Counted from the stretch's first letter, positions 18,535-31,014 are shown. The stretch: 49,453 nt of DNA from an uncultured Pelagibacteraceae bacterium (GCA_902596515.1 CACJUF010000008.1:1-49453), one strand, 5' to 3'. The notes: a model not told the origin generated them from the letters alone. Numbers and translations: made by a program.

Positions 18535-21408
18535 ATGTCATCTTCTAAAAATCTTGAATTTGAAAAGACTGCTTTCTTAAGTAAATCCAATAGTGCTTTT
18601 ATTGAAGAGATGTATCTTAAGTTTGTTAATAATGATCCATCTTTGCCTAATAGTTGGAAAATATATTTTAATCAGATTGGTGATGAGGCAGACATAATTG
18701 TAAATGAAATCAATGGTCCATCCTGGAGTCCATCAAAAAAAGTATCAATCAAAAATTTAGAAAATTTGAATAATAGTAATGAAAATCAAGGTGAATTAGT
18801 TTCAAAACAATCTAATGCAAATTCTATAAAAGCTGTTGCTATGATTAGATCATACAGACAGAGAGGTCATTTGATTGCTAAATTAGATCCTCTTGGTCTT
18901 TTAAAGGCTGACTATTTAGAAGAACTCCATCCTGAGTCATATGGATTTAAGAAGGAGGAGTATAATAATAAAATTTTTTTAGATGGAGTTATTAACAAAC
19001 AATATTCTAGCATTTCTGAAATTTTAAAATTTTTAAGAGAAAAATATTGTGGATCCTTAGGTTTTGAATATATGCATATCTCAAATCCAACTGAAAGGAA
19101 ATGGTTTAGAGACAGAGTTGAAAAAGCAGATGATTTCAAATTCACGCAGAATGGAAAAGAGGCTATTCTTAAAAAATTAATTCAAGCTGAAGGTTTTGAA
19201 AAATTTTTACACACAAAATATGTTGGTACAAAAAGATTTGGTTTAGACGGAGGCGAAAGTTTAATCCCCGCCCTTGAGCAAATAATTAAAATTGGTGGTC
19301 AATCAAAAGTAAAAGAAGTTAAAATAGGAATGTCCCACAGAGGAAGATTGAACGTTTTAGCCAATGTCTTACAAAAATCTTATAAAAGAATTTTCAATGA
19401 ATTTGCAGGAGAGATTAGTTCAAAATCAGAGGACGATACAGGAGATGTTAAATATCATTTAGGGGCTTCATCAAATAGAGAATTTGATGGAAATCAAGTG
19501 CATGTAAGTTTAACAGATAATCCATCCCATCTTGAAGCAGTAAACCCTGTAGTTTTAGGACAGACAAGGGCTAAACAATATTTCCATAAGGATAAAGAGA
19601 GAAATAAAGTTATACCAATTTTAATTCATGGAGATGCGGCCTTTGCAGGTCAAGGAGTTGTAGCAGAATGTTTTGCAATGTCAGGTCTTCCAGGACATAA
19701 TACAGGTGGAACTATCCATATTATAGTGAACAACCAAATAGGATTTACTACAAGTCCAAGATTTGCAAGATCATCACCTTACCCTTCTGATATTGCTAAA
19801 ATGGTTGAAGCGCCAATCATCCATGTTAATGGTGATGATCCTGAGGCAGTTGTTTATGCTGCAAGAATAGCAACTGACTTTAGATTAAAATTTAACAGAG
19901 ATGTTGTTATAGACTTAATTTGTTATCGAAGATTTGGTCATAATGAGGGAGATGAACCGTCTTTTACTCAACCATTAATGTATAAAAAAATCCGTTCACA
20001 CCCTTCACCCATCAAAGTTTATGGTGAAAAATTAATAAATGAAGGATCAATTACTGATGATTATTTTAAAAAATCTATAAAAGAATTTAAGGAATTACTT
20101 GATGATCAATATAAGAATGCAAAGAATTATAAGCCTAAAATTGAATGGTTTGAGGGTACATGGTCAAGATATAAACCTTCGAGAGGAAAAGATAAAAGAG
20201 GCGTTACGGGTTATGATGTTAAAAAATTAAAAGATATTTCTGAAAAAATAAATTCAATACCTAAAGAAATTAACATCCATAAAACTATCGCTAAAGTCTT
20301 AGAAAATAGAAAATCAAAGGTTAATAGTGAGGAAAAAATTGATTGGTCTACAGCTGAAGCTTTGGCGTTTGGATCTTTGTTAGAGGAAGGGTACCCAGTA
20401 AGATTGGTAGGTCAGGACTCAGGAAGAGGTACATTTAGTCAAAGACATTCAGTATTAAGAAATCAAATAGACAATTCTCGATATGTTCCGTTAAACAAAA
20501 TATCTAAAAATCAAAAGAATTTTGAAATTGTAGATAGTTTTTTATCTGAGTTAGCTGTTTTAGGCTTTGAATATGGCTACAGTTTGGTTGAACCTAATAC
20601 ACTTACAATTTGGGAAGCTCAATTTGGTGATTTTGCTAATGGTGCTCAAGTAGTCATAGATCAATTTATTGCTTCAGGTGAAAGAAAATGGTCAAGAGCC
20701 TCTGGATTAGTTATGTTATTACCTCACGGCTATGAAGGTCAAGGTCCTGAGCATTCTTCTGCTAGATTAGAAAGATTTTTACAATTATGTTCAAATGACA
20801 ATATGCAGGTATTGAATTGTACAACACCTGCAAACTACTTTCATGCATTAAGAAGACAAATGCATAGAGATTTCAGAAAACCTTTAATTGTAATGACTCC
20901 CAAATCTTTACTAAGACATAAAAATTGTGTTTCAAGCTTAAGCGATTTTAGTAAAAAAAATACATTTCATAGAGTTTTATGGGATCACGCAATAGATCCA
21001 AAGGTAAAAGGTTTTATCAAATTGAAAAAAAAGGAAAAAATCAAAAAAGTAATTTTATGTTCAGGAAAAATTTATTTTGATTTGCTTGAGGCTAGAGAAA
21101 AATTTAAAAGAGATGATTTGATATTTTATAGAATTGAGCAACTTTATCCTTTTCCAGCTAAGGCACTTGCAAAAGAGCTAAAACCTTATGCCAAAAAAGC
21201 TAAATTTTATTGGTGTCAGGAAGAGCCAAAAAATATGGGAGCTTGGTTTTCTGCTAGAGATTATATCCAATGGACATTAGATAATATAAAGGCTAATAAT
21301 AAAAAGATTTCTTATATTGGAAGAAGTCCAGATGCATCACCAGCCACTGGTTATGCAAAAAGACACATTTCACAACAACAAGAAATTATTGAGAAGGTTT
21401 TTGAATAA
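18535..21408 (+). CDS. sucA: 2-oxoglutarate dehydrogenase E1 component
   Basis: The thiamine-diphosphate decarboxylase of the 2-oxoglutarate dehydrogenase complex. At 957 aa it is full length. It has the N-terminal E2-binding-like segment (FVNNDPSLPNSWKIYF), the helix SYRQRGHLIAKLDPLG, the catalytic core IGMSHRGRLNVLANVL, the ThDP/Mg site ILIHGDAAFAGQGVVAECFAMS with the following VNNQIGFTT, CYRRFGHNEGDEP, and the C-terminal pyrimidine-binding domain with GQDSGRGTFSQRHSV and LPHGYEGQGPEHSSARLERFLQL. It is the first gene of the sucA-sucB-lpd set (6 nt and 1 nt gaps). Confidence 0.98.
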   Translation: MSSSKNLEFEKTAFLSKSNSAFIEEMYLKFVNNDPSLPNSWKIYFNQIGDEADIIVNEINGPSWSPSKKVSIKNLENLNNSNENQGELVSKQSNANSIKAVAMIRSYRQRGHLIAKLDPLGLLKADYLEELHPESYGFKKEEYNNKIFLDGVINKQYSSISEILKFLREKYCGSLGFEYMHISNPTERKWFRDRVEKADDFKFTQNGKEAILKKLIQAEGFEKFLHTKYVGTKRFGLDGGESLIPALEQIIKIGGQSKVKEVKIGMSHRGRLNVLANVLQKSYKRIFNEFAGEISSKSEDDTGDVKYHLGASSNREFDGNQVHVSLTDNPSHLEAVNPVVLGQTRAKQYFHKDKERNKVIPILIHGDAAFAGQGVVAECFAMSGLPGHNTGGTIHIIVNNQIGFTTSPRFARSSPYPSDIAKMVEAPIIHVNGDDPEAVVYAARIATDFRLKFNRDVVIDLICYRRFGHNEGDEPSFTQPLMYKKIRSHPSPIKVYGEKLINEGSITDDYFKKSIKEFKELLDDQYKNAKNYKPKIEWFEGTWSRYKPSRGKDKRGVTGYDVKKLKDISEKINSIPKEINIHKTIAKVLENRKSKVNSEEKIDWSTAEALAFGSLLEEGYPVRLVGQDSGRGTFSQRHSVLRNQIDNSRYVPLNKISKNQKNFEIVDSFLSELAVLGFEYGYSLVEPNTLTIWEAQFGDFANGAQVVIDQFIASGERKWSRASGLVMLLPHGYEGQGPEHSSARLERFLQLCSNDNMQVLNCTTPANYFHALRRQMHRDFRKPLIVMTPKSLLRHKNCVSSLSDFSKKNTFHRVLWDHAIDPKVKGFIKLKKKEKIKKVILCSGKIYFDLLEAREKFKRDDLIFYRIEQLYPFPAKALAKELKPYAKKAKFYWCQEEPKNMGAWFSARDYIQWTLDNIKANNKKISYIGRSPDASPATGYAKRHISQQQEIIEKVFE

Positions 21409-21414
21409 TTTAAA

Positions 21415-22740
21415 ATGAGCGAAAAGATATTAGTCCCAGTTTTAGGTGAAAGTATTACAGAAGCTACAGTATCTAAATGGTTAAAAAATAAAGGTGAAAC
21501 AGTTGATGCAGATGAGCCAATTGTTGAATTAGAGACGGATAAGGTAAATTTGGAGGTACCGTCTCCAGTTACAGGAAAATTAATTGAAATTAACTCTCAA
21601 GATGGGTCAACTGTTAAAGTGGGAGAAATTTTAGGTTTGGTTACTGAAATTGAAGGTGAGGCTAAAAGATCAAATAAAATAGAGAAAATCCAGCCCTCAA
21701 ATTTACAAAAAAAAGAAGAGATTAAAGAAATAGACAATGTAATTAAGTTAGATCCAATTAAAGAACAAGAGGAATTAGATATATTGGAAGAAGAGAATAA
21801 TAGCAACGAGTTAAAAGAGGAACCACTAGTTTTAACAAACGAAATAGAAAACAGTCATAAAAAGGAAAATTCTACTGAGGAAAGCCAAACATTATCTCCA
21901 GCTGTAAGAAAAATGGTAGATGAAAATAATATTGACGTTAAGTCAGTAAAAGGATCTGGGAAAGATGGTCGAATACTAAAAGGTGATTTAATAAGTTTGA
22001 TGGGAGTTAATCCTCCACCTTCAGAAAGAAAAATTAAATATGGTCAAGAAGAGCGTATTAAAATGACTAGGTTAAGGCAAACCATAGCAAAAAGACTTAA
22101 ACAAGCCCAGGAGAATGCAGCTTTACTTACTACTTTTAATGAAGTGGACATGACAAATATAATTAACATGAGAAAAGAAAATCAGGAGGATTTCCAAAGC
22201 CGATATGGTATCAAGCTTGGCTTCATGTCATTTTTTGTTAAGGCTTGTATAGTGGCCTTAAAAAATTTTCCAGCTGTTAATGCTGAAATAGATGGAGACA
22301 CAATTGTTTACAAAAATTATTATAATATAAGTTTTGCAGTTGGAACAGATAAAGGTCTTGTAGTTCCAGTTTTAAAGAACGCGGATGAACTATCTTTTGC
22401 AGATATTGAAAAAAATATTAAAGAAATTTCTGAAAAAGCAAAAGACGGAAAACTTGTAATTGAAGATCTTCAAGGAGGTACTTTTACTATTAGCAATGGT
22501 GGAGTCTATGGGTCAATGCTTTCAACTCCAATTCTAAACTTGCCTCAATCTGGAGTATTAGGAATGCATAATATTGTTGATAGACCTATTGTAGTGGATG
22601 GTGAAATCAAGATAAGACCAGTAATGTATTTAGCTTTATCTTATGATCATAGAATTATTGACGGTAAAGAGTCTGTATCATTTCTTAAAATGATTAAAGA
22701 AAGTCTTGAGGACCCTAGAAGGTTATTTTTGGATATTTAG
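21415..22740 (+). CDS. sucB: dihydrolipoyllysine succinyltransferase E2
   Basis: E2 of 2-oxoglutarate dehydrogenase. One N-terminal lipoyl domain (about 1-77) with the lipoylated Lys43 in [13 protein letters not shown] linker (about 78-160) follows, then a peripheral subunit-binding domain ([32 protein letters not shown] region), and the catalytic domain ending with the active-site [12 protein letters not shown]. The first-step signature [16 protein letters not shown] is present. The linker is rich in Glu, Lys, Asn and Ile/Leu rather than the usual Ala-Pro, probably reflecting AT-biased codons. Length is 441 aa; lpd starts 1 nt after the stop. Confidence 0.97.
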   Translation: MSEKILVPVLGESITEATVSKWLKNKGETVDADEPIVELETDKVNLEVPSPVTGKLIEINSQDGSTVKVGEILGLVTEIEGEAKRSNKIEKIQPSNLQKKEEIKEIDNVIKLDPIKEQEELDILEEENNSNELKEEPLVLTNEIENSHKKENSTEESQTLSPAVRKMVDENNIDVKSVKGSGKDGRILKGDLISLMGVNPPPSERKIKYGQEERIKMTRLRQTIAKRLKQAQENAALLTTFNEVDMTNIINMRKENQEDFQSRYGIKLGFMSFFVKACIVALKNFPAVNAEIDGDTIVYKNYYNISFAVGTDKGLVVPVLKNADELSFADIEKNIKEISEKAKDGKLVIEDLQGGTFTISNGGVYGSMLSTPILNLPQSGVLGMHNIVDRPIVVDGEIKIRPVMYLALSYDHRIIDGKESVSFLKMIKESLEDPRRLFLDI

Positions 22741-22741
22741 A

Positions 22742-24142
22742 ATGTCAGAAAAATTTCAAGCAGTAGTTATAGGAGGTGGCCCAGGAGGTTATGTTTGCGC
22801 AATTAGACTTGCCCAATTAGGTTTAAAAACTGCATGTATAGAGTCCAGGGGATCTCTAGGTGGTACATGCCTGAATATTGGTTGTATCCCTTCAAAAAGC
22901 TTACTTAACTTGTCTGAGGAATTTCACAAAGTTAAAGGTTTGGCAAATAAAGGTATTGAAATAGGAGAAGTAAAACTAAATCTTGATAAAATGATGAAGA
23001 GCAAGGACAAAGCAGTCACTGTTCTTACAAAAGGCGTAGAATTTCTTCTAAAAAAAAACAAAGTTACCTATTTTAAAGGCCATGGAAGTTTTAAATCAAA
23101 AAATGAAATCTTAATAAAAGATGATCAAAAAAAAGAAACAATAATTCAAACTGAAAAAACAGTTATAGCCACAGGTTCTGTACCAGTATCTCTACCAGGT
23201 ATAGAAATAGATGAAAAAATAATAGTTTCGTCAACTGGAGCTTTAAAATTAGAAAAAGTGCCCAATAAAATGGTTGTTGTTGGTGGAGGTTATATCGGCT
23301 TAGAGATGGGATCAGTGTGGTCAAGACTTGGTGCAAAAGTAGAAGTTGTTGAGTTTTTGGATCATATAACACCTGGTATGGATAAAGAAATTTCGTCTGA
23401 GTTTATGAAAATTCTTAAAAAGCAAGGAATGAAGTTTAATATGCAAAATAAAGTTGAAACAATTCAAAAAAATAACTCAGGCGTAGTGGTCTCAACAATA
23501 GATAAAGATGGAAATAAAAATAATTTTGAATGTGATGTAGTTTTAATTTCAGTTGGCAGAAAGCCAAATACAGAGGGTTTAAATTTAAAAAATGCCGGCG
23601 TTAACTTAGATGAAAAAAATAGAATAAAAACTGATAAAAAATTTAAAACAAACATAGAAAATATTTATGCAATAGGTGATGTGATTGTTGGACCCATGCT
23701 TGCACATAAGGCTGAAGATGAGGGTATAGCAGTTGCAGAAAATATTGTAGGTCAATCAGGTCATGTAAACTATGATACAATACCAGGTGTGGTGTATACC
23801 TCACCAGAGGTTGCCTCAATTGGGAAAACAGAGGAGCAATTAAAAGAATTAAATAAAAGTTATAAGGTTGGTAAATTCTCATTCATGGCCAACTCTAGAG
23901 CTAAAGCTATAGATGATGCAGAAGGTTTTGTGAAAATTCTTGCAGATGCTGAGACAGATAAAGTTTTAGGCGCACATATAATTGGCCCTCATGCTGGAGA
24001 ATTAATTGCTGAAATCGGTGTTGCAATGGAATTTGGTGCAAGTGCCGAGGATATAGCAAGAACCTGTCATGCTCACCCAACTTTTTCTGAAGCTGTCAAA
24101 GAGGCTGCGTTATCAGTAGATAAAAGAGCAATACACTCTTAA
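22742..24142 (+). CDS. lpd: dihydrolipoamide dehydrogenase E3
   Basis: E3 reoxidises dihydrolipoamide with NAD+ for the 2-oxo acid dehydrogenases and possibly glycine cleavage. I start it at the ATG at 22742 (466 aa); an in-frame TTG at 22706 would add 12 residues inside sucB that have no family counterpart. FAD motif VVIGGGPGGYVCAIRLAQLG, redox disulfide Cys43/Cys48 in GGTCLNIGCIPSK, NAD motif VVVGGGYIGLEMGSVWSRLG, IYAIGDVIVGPMLAHKAEDEG and the interface His-Glu pair in CHAHPTFSEA are intact. Confidence 0.97.
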   Translation: MSEKFQAVVIGGGPGGYVCAIRLAQLGLKTACIESRGSLGGTCLNIGCIPSKSLLNLSEEFHKVKGLANKGIEIGEVKLNLDKMMKSKDKAVTVLTKGVEFLLKKNKVTYFKGHGSFKSKNEILIKDDQKKETIIQTEKTVIATGSVPVSLPGIEIDEKIIVSSTGALKLEKVPNKMVVVGGGYIGLEMGSVWSRLGAKVEVVEFLDHITPGMDKEISSEFMKILKKQGMKFNMQNKVETIQKNNSGVVVSTIDKDGNKNNFECDVVLISVGRKPNTEGLNLKNAGVNLDEKNRIKTDKKFKTNIENIYAIGDVIVGPMLAHKAEDEGIAVAENIVGQSGHVNYDTIPGVVYTSPEVASIGKTEEQLKELNKSYKVGKFSFMANSRAKAIDDAEGFVKILADAETDKVLGAHIIGPHAGELIAEIGVAMEFGASAEDIARTCHAHPTFSEAVKEAALSVDKRAIHS

Positions 24143-24147
24143 TTTTT

Positions 24148-24170
24148 TTTCATATTATAAAAATATGAAA
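24148..24170 (+). other. inverted repeat enclosing the priA start codon
   Basis: A 9-bp perfect inverted repeat (TTTCATATT, loop ATAAA, AATATGAAA) lies just after the lpd stop. Its right arm contains the priA ATG at 24165. In mRNA it would place the start codon in a stem, though with only one G-C pair. It could also be chance in AT-rich DNA. Confidence 0.4.
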
Positions 24171-26120
24171 TACCCGATTCTACTACCTAATATTTTTAAT
24201 CATCCTTTTACTTATGAAAGTGAAATTAATCTTAAGCTTGGTGAATTTGTTCTAGTCTCTTTTGGAAAATCTAAAATAACAGGTGTGGTATGGGATGAAT
24301 TTGAAAAAAATGATAATAAAAAATTTAAAATAAAAAGTATCCAAAAAAAACTAGACGTAACTCCATTAAAGAAAGACACAATAAATTTTTTAAATTGGTT
24401 TGCTGAGTATAATTTAATACCAAAAGGAATGGCATTAAAGCTAGTTTTATTGAACAGTAATGTGATAGAAAAAATGGAAAAAAAAATTTATGAACCGTAT
24501 AATAATAAAATAAAAAAAAATTCCTTTAAACTATCTATTAATCAAACCAAATCCTTGGAAAAAATGAGTTATTCAAATGAAAAATTTAGAGTTCATGTTT
24601 TACAAGGAACAACAGGATCGGGTAAGACTTTAGTTTATTTTGAGGCGTTAAAATCTTTAATAGAGAAGGGTTTTCAGTCATTAATTCTTTTACCAGAAAT
24701 AGGTTTGACCAGTCAGTTTGAGCAAAAATTTTCAGAATATTTTGGATTTAATCCAGCAATTTGGCACTCTGGTATCTCAAAAAAGAAAAAAGAAATAATT
24801 TGGAGCGGCATTTCCTGTGGTGAAATTAAAGTTGTCATTGGTGCAAGATCTTCTTTATTTTTACCGTTTAAAAAATTAGGAATAATAATTGTCGATGAGG
24901 AACATGATCAATCTTTCAAACAAGATGAAGGTGTTACATATAATGCACGAGATATGGCAATTTCAAGAGCATCATTTGAAAACATTCCTGTCAACTTGAT
25001 CACAGCAGTTCCTTCCATAGAAACGTTTGAAAATATTAAAAAGGGAAAATATGAAGTTTCTAGACTAAGTGAAAGGTATAGAAATGCTGCACTTCCTAAT
25101 TATGAAATCATTAATTTAAATAATACAAAACTTGAGAAGCAATCATGGTTATCAGCGAAAATAATTGAAAAAGTTAATATACATCTTGAAAAAAAAGATC
25201 AAGTTTTGTTTTTTTTGAATAGAAGAGGTTTTTCACCTAACGCATTATGTAACAAATGTTTTTCAAGCTTCACATGCCCAAATTGTACAATAAATTTAGT
25301 TTATCATAAGAATAAAAATAATTTGATATGTCATTATTGTGGTTTCAAATCACAGTTAAAAAGAAATTGTAAGAAAGGTGATAATTGTGAATTTGTCTTT
25401 AGCGGACCAGGTGTTGAAAGAATTTCTGAGGAAGTTAAAAGAAAGTTTCCTGGCAAAAAAATTGATATTTTTTCAAGTGATACGATGAATAAAAAAGACT
25501 CAAAAGAAAAAATTAGAAAAATAATTAATAATGAAATTCAGATTTTAGTAGGAACTCAATTAATATCAAAAGGTTTTCATTTTCCTCACTTGAATTGTAT
25601 TGTTGTTGTAGATATTGATCTTTCATCTCACGGTCACGATCTAAGAGGGGCTGAAAAGAATTTACAACTCTATCATCAGCTTTCAGGAAGAGCTGGTAGA
25701 ACTGGAAAACCAGCGACAGTTTATTTTCAAACCTATGAAAATAATTCTAAAATGATCTCTGAAATAACAAATGAAAATCCAGATATCTTTTTAGAAAGAG
25801 AGTTAGAAATAAGAAAAAAAAATAAACTTCCCCCTTATCAAAGATTTATTTCTTTAATCCTCACTGGAGAAAATGAAAAAAAATTAGAAAAAGAAGCTTT
25901 TAATTTCAAGAATTTTATTGAAAACAAAATTAACGGAAAAATTTTGGGTCCTGTGAATGCACCAATATTTAGAATAAAAAAAAAATTTAGGATAAGACTC
26001 TTGATAAGAGGATCAAAATCTATGAAAATGCAAAATTCTTTAGCTAAAATTATTCCAAAATATAAATTTTTTAAAGGAATAAAACTTTCAGTTGATGTTG
26101 ATCCAATAAACTTCAATTAA
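24165..26120 (+). CDS. priA: primosomal protein N' (replication restart helicase PriA), compact
   Basis: PriA reloads the replisome at stalled forks as a 3'-5' DEXH helicase. The N-terminal 3'-DNA-binding domain (1-100) is recognisable. Then come Walker A GTTGSGKT (148-155), Walker B DEEH (244-247), eight cysteines for two zinc sites between 362 and 408, and helicase C motifs VGTQLISKGFHFPHL and HQLSGRAGRTGKP. At 651 aa it is about 80 residues shorter than E. coli PriA. The last zinc pair is Cys402-x5-Cys408 rather than the usual Cys-x2-Cys. It sits 22 nt after lpd, with no functional link to its neighbours, and a 108-nt gap follows. Confidence 0.95.
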   Translation: MKYPILLPNIFNHPFTYESEINLKLGEFVLVSFGKSKITGVVWDEFEKNDNKKFKIKSIQKKLDVTPLKKDTINFLNWFAEYNLIPKGMALKLVLLNSNVIEKMEKKIYEPYNNKIKKNSFKLSINQTKSLEKMSYSNEKFRVHVLQGTTGSGKTLVYFEALKSLIEKGFQSLILLPEIGLTSQFEQKFSEYFGFNPAIWHSGISKKKKEIIWSGISCGEIKVVIGARSSLFLPFKKLGIIIVDEEHDQSFKQDEGVTYNARDMAISRASFENIPVNLITAVPSIETFENIKKGKYEVSRLSERYRNAALPNYEIINLNNTKLEKQSWLSAKIIEKVNIHLEKKDQVLFFLNRRGFSPNALCNKCFSSFTCPNCTINLVYHKNKNNLICHYCGFKSQLKRNCKKGDNCEFVFSGPGVERISEEVKRKFPGKKIDIFSSDTMNKKDSKEKIRKIINNEIQILVGTQLISKGFHFPHLNCIVVVDIDLSSHGHDLRGAEKNLQLYHQLSGRAGRTGKPATVYFQTYENNSKMISEITNENPDIFLERELEIRKKNKLPPYQRFISLILTGENEKKLEKEAFNFKNFIENKINGKILGPVNAPIFRIKKKFRIRLLIRGSKSMKMQNSLAKIIPKYKFFKGIKLSVDVDPINFN

Positions 26121-26155
26121 CCAATAAAAAGAGGCATTTTTGACATATCAGTCAC

Positions 26156-26184
26156 TTGAAGACACAAGGGTCATATGCTAATTA
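26156..26184 (+). promoter_or_regulatory. candidate promoter of the atpHAGDC operon
   Basis: The 108-nt priA-atpH gap (26121-26228) holds TTGAAG (26156-26161), a 17-nt spacer and TAATTA (26179-26184). A perfect TTGACA at 26140-26145 has no -10 at 16-18 nt, so I prefer the downstream pair. It predicts a leader of nearly 40 nt that includes the AGGAAA site. I see no strong terminator or riboswitch fold in the rest of the gap. Confidence 0.35.
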
Positions 26185-26218
26185 AAGCCTGAATTTTAAA
26201 TAATCTTCAACATTATAT

Positions 26219-26224
26219 AGGAAA
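26219..26224 (+). promoter_or_regulatory. Shine-Dalgarno for TTG-started atpH
   Basis: AGGAAA lies 4 nt before the TTG at 26229 (AGGA core 6 nt before). It supports TTG as the atpH start because no upstream in-frame ATG exists and later starts would cut into the delta N-domain. Confidence 0.6.
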
Positions 26225-26228
26225 CAAG

Positions 26229-26786
26229 TTGAGCAAAGATACAGGATTTTCAATTTCATCAGCTGAAAGGTATTCTCTCGCACTTTTTGAGCTTTCAGAA
26301 GAAAATAATTTATTGAGCCAGATAGAGGAACAATCTTTATCTGTATTAAATCTAATTAATCAAAGTAAAGATTTTTTTAATTTAATTAAAGATCCCACTA
26401 CTAGCCAAGAGGATCTCTCAAAGGTGATAAATAAAATAGCTGCTAGTAATAAATTTGATAATTTATTTAAAAATTTTTTAAATTTCTTAATTCAAAAGAG
26501 ACGTTTCTTTTTTATAGAACGAATTCTTAAAAGTTTTATTAAAATTTGTTCCAAAAAAAGAGGTGAGCTTATAGCTGAATTGAAATCAGCAAAAAAATTA
26601 TCTAGTGATGAAATTAAAAAAATTACAGATGAGTTATCAATGAATTTTAGCTCTAAAATAAAATTAAACTATAAATACGATGAAAGTTTAATAGGAGGTC
26701 TGGTAGTTCAAGTTGGAAGTACTATGGTTGACTCTTCAATTAAAAATAAATTACAGCAAATTGAAAATAGAATGATAGAGGCATAG
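26229..26786 (+). CDS. atpH: ATP synthase F1 subunit delta
   Basis: Delta (OSCP-like) connects F1 to the peripheral stalk. It has 185 aa. The N-terminal helical domain opens with SAERYSLALFELSEE, and the C-terminal signature KLNYKYDESLIGGLVVQVGSTMVDSSIKNKL is characteristic. The start is TTG with AGGAAA upstream. It is the first gene of the F1 cluster, and atpA begins on the base after its stop. F0 genes (atpB, E, F) are absent, as usual in alphaproteobacteria where F0 and F1 form separate operons. Confidence 0.95.
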   Translation: MSKDTGFSISSAERYSLALFELSEENNLLSQIEEQSLSVLNLINQSKDFFNLIKDPTTSQEDLSKVINKIAASNKFDNLFKNFLNFLIQKRRFFFIERILKSFIKICSKKRGELIAELKSAKKLSSDEIKKITDELSMNFSSKIKLNYKYDESLIGGLVVQVGSTMVDSSIKNKLQQIENRMIEA

Positions 26787-28322
26787 ATGGAAATAAATCC
26801 TTCAGAAGTTACAAAAATATTAAAAGAACAAATCAAAAATTTTGGTGAAAAAGCCGAAGTTGCAGAAGTAGGGCAGGTATTATCAGTTGGAGACGGTATC
26901 GCAAGAATTTATGGTTTGGATAATGTACAAGCTGGTGAAATGGTGGAATTTGCAGATGGATCAAAAGGAATGGCTCTTAACTTAGAAAGTGAAAATGTTG
27001 GTGTTGTAATTTTTGGTGACGATAGAAATGTAAAAGAGGGTGATGTAGTAAAACGTACAGGTAACATTGTTGATACTCCTGTTGGAAAGGAATTGTTAGG
27101 AAGAGTTGTAGACGGCTTAGGTAATCCTATTGATGGAAAAGGTCCATTTGATAAAAATATTAAAAAAACTAGAGTAGAAGTAAAAGCACCAGGAATTATT
27201 CCTCGTCAATCAGTCAATGAACCAATGCAAACTGGATTAAAATCAATCGATAGTTTGGTTCCGATTGGAAGAGGTCAAAGGGAATTAATTATTGGTGACA
27301 GACAAACGGGTAAAACTGCAGTTGCTGTGGATGCAATTATTAATCAAAAAAAAATAAATGAATCTGGTGATGAAAAGCAAAAATTATATTGTATTTATGT
27401 TGCAGTTGGACAAAAAAGATCAACGGTAAGACAAATTCAAAAAACTTTAGAAGAAGCAGGTGCAATGGAGTACACAACTATTGTTGCAGCTACAGCATCA
27501 GATTCTGCGCCATTACAATTTTTAGCACCATATACAGGATGTGCTATGGGTGAGTATTTTAGAGATAATGGAATGCATGCACTTATTATCTATGATGATT
27601 TATCTAAACAAGCTGTTGCGTACAGACAAATGTCTCTATTATTGAGAAGACCTCCAGGCCGTGAGGCTTATCCGGGAGATGTATTTTATCTACATAGTAG
27701 ATTACTTGAAAGAGCTGCAAAGTTAAGCGACGAGCACGGTGGTGGTTCATTAACAGCACTTCCAATTATTGAAACACAAGGAGGAGATGTTTCTGCATTT
27801 ATTCCTACTAATGTAATTTCAATTACTGATGGTCAAATATTCTTAGAAACAGAATTATTCAACCAAGGTATAAGACCAGCAATTAACGTTGGGTTATCAG
27901 TATCTAGAGTTGGATCATCAGCTCAAACAAAAGCAATGAAAAAAGTTTCGGGATCGATGAAACTAGAATTAGCACAATACAGAGAAATGGCAGCATTTGC
28001 TCAATTTGGATCTGATTTGGATGCATCTACACAACAACTTTTAAATAGGGGCTCAAAACTAACTGAACTTCTAAAACAAAAACAATACTCACCATTGACT
28101 GTTGCTGAACAAGTAATATCAGTTTTCTGCGGTGTTAAAGGATATCTCGATGATATTGATTTAAAAGATGTATCAGAGTTTGAAAACAAAATTATTAATA
28201 AATGTAAATCAGATAAACCTGAAATAATTGAAGCAATTCAAAGCACTGGAAAACTTGATGAAGATAAAGAAAAGCTATTGGTAGAAGTAATTACTCAGCT
28301 GAAAGGAACCTTTAAATCTTAA
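26787..28322 (+). CDS. atpA: ATP synthase F1 subunit alpha
   Basis: Non-catalytic nucleotide-binding subunit of F1. It has 511 aa with the P-loop GDRQTGKT (170-177), the beta-barrel start [59 protein letters not shown] in the catalytic-interface region, with the arginine-finger region [29 protein letters not shown]. Nothing is missing. A nine-A run at about 27346-27354 lies within a variable Lys-rich insert ([12 protein letters not shown]) and keeps frame. It follows atpH directly. Confidence 0.98.
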   Translation: MEINPSEVTKILKEQIKNFGEKAEVAEVGQVLSVGDGIARIYGLDNVQAGEMVEFADGSKGMALNLESENVGVVIFGDDRNVKEGDVVKRTGNIVDTPVGKELLGRVVDGLGNPIDGKGPFDKNIKKTRVEVKAPGIIPRQSVNEPMQTGLKSIDSLVPIGRGQRELIIGDRQTGKTAVAVDAIINQKKINESGDEKQKLYCIYVAVGQKRSTVRQIQKTLEEAGAMEYTTIVAATASDSAPLQFLAPYTGCAMGEYFRDNGMHALIIYDDLSKQAVAYRQMSLLLRRPPGREAYPGDVFYLHSRLLERAAKLSDEHGGGSLTALPIIETQGGDVSAFIPTNVISITDGQIFLETELFNQGIRPAINVGLSVSRVGSSAQTKAMKKVSGSMKLELAQYREMAAFAQFGSDLDASTQQLLNRGSKLTELLKQKQYSPLTVAEQVISVFCGVKGYLDDIDLKDVSEFENKIINKCKSDKPEIIEAIQSTGKLDEDKEKLLVEVITQLKGTFKS

Positions 28323-28328
28323 TGTAAT

Positions 28329-30621
<2,293 letters not shown>

Positions 30622-30622
<1 letters not shown>

Positions 30623-31014
30623 TGAGCGAAGAGTTTAAAATTGAAATTGTAAACCCAGAAAAATCTTTTTTAGTAAAAGAGGATGTTTTAGAGGTTGTTG
30701 TACCTGCATTTGAGGGTGAAATGGGGATTTTAAAAGATCACATATCTATTATTTCTTTTTTAAAACCTGGGATAATTAAAGTATTTTCGAAATCAGGTGA
30801 TGAAAATTATTATGTAGAAGATGGAATTATTGAATTTAAAAATAATAATTTATCTATCTTAACAAGCACAATAATCTCTGTGGCAGATTTAGATAAATCT
30901 AGACAAGGGGATTTACTCAAAAAAGCTGAAACGGAAGCAAGTAAATCTGAGATCAGTGATCAGGCTAAATATTTAGCAGATCAAAAAGTCGAAGTTCTAA
31001 GATCGATTAACTAA
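30622..31014 (+). CDS. atpC: ATP synthase F1 subunit epsilon
   Basis: Epsilon regulates F1 and is part of the rotor. It has 130 aa: the beta-sandwich with VEVVVPAFEGEMGILKDHISIISFLKPG and YYVEDGIIEFKNNNLSILT, then a helical C-terminus. It starts on the last base of atpD (TAATG). Its last 18 nt overlap the convergent rppH gene, so this operon and the opposite one end without space for a separate terminator. Confidence 0.95.

Noticed and set aside
22706-22741. N-terminal extension of lpd from a TTG inside sucB
   Set aside because: The added 12 residues precede the conserved FAD motif without family support, and an ATG at 22742 sits 1 nt after the sucB stop.
26121-26228. Riboswitch or small RNA in the priA-atpH gap
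   Set aside because: I find only short A/T pairings, such as AAAAA and TTTTT around GAGGCA, and no conserved fold; a promoter and ribosome site explain the gap.
27346-27354. Nine-A run in atpA as a possible slippage or frameshift site
   Set aside because: The frame is intact on both sides and the run falls in a variable Lys-rich insert; no alternative product is apparent.
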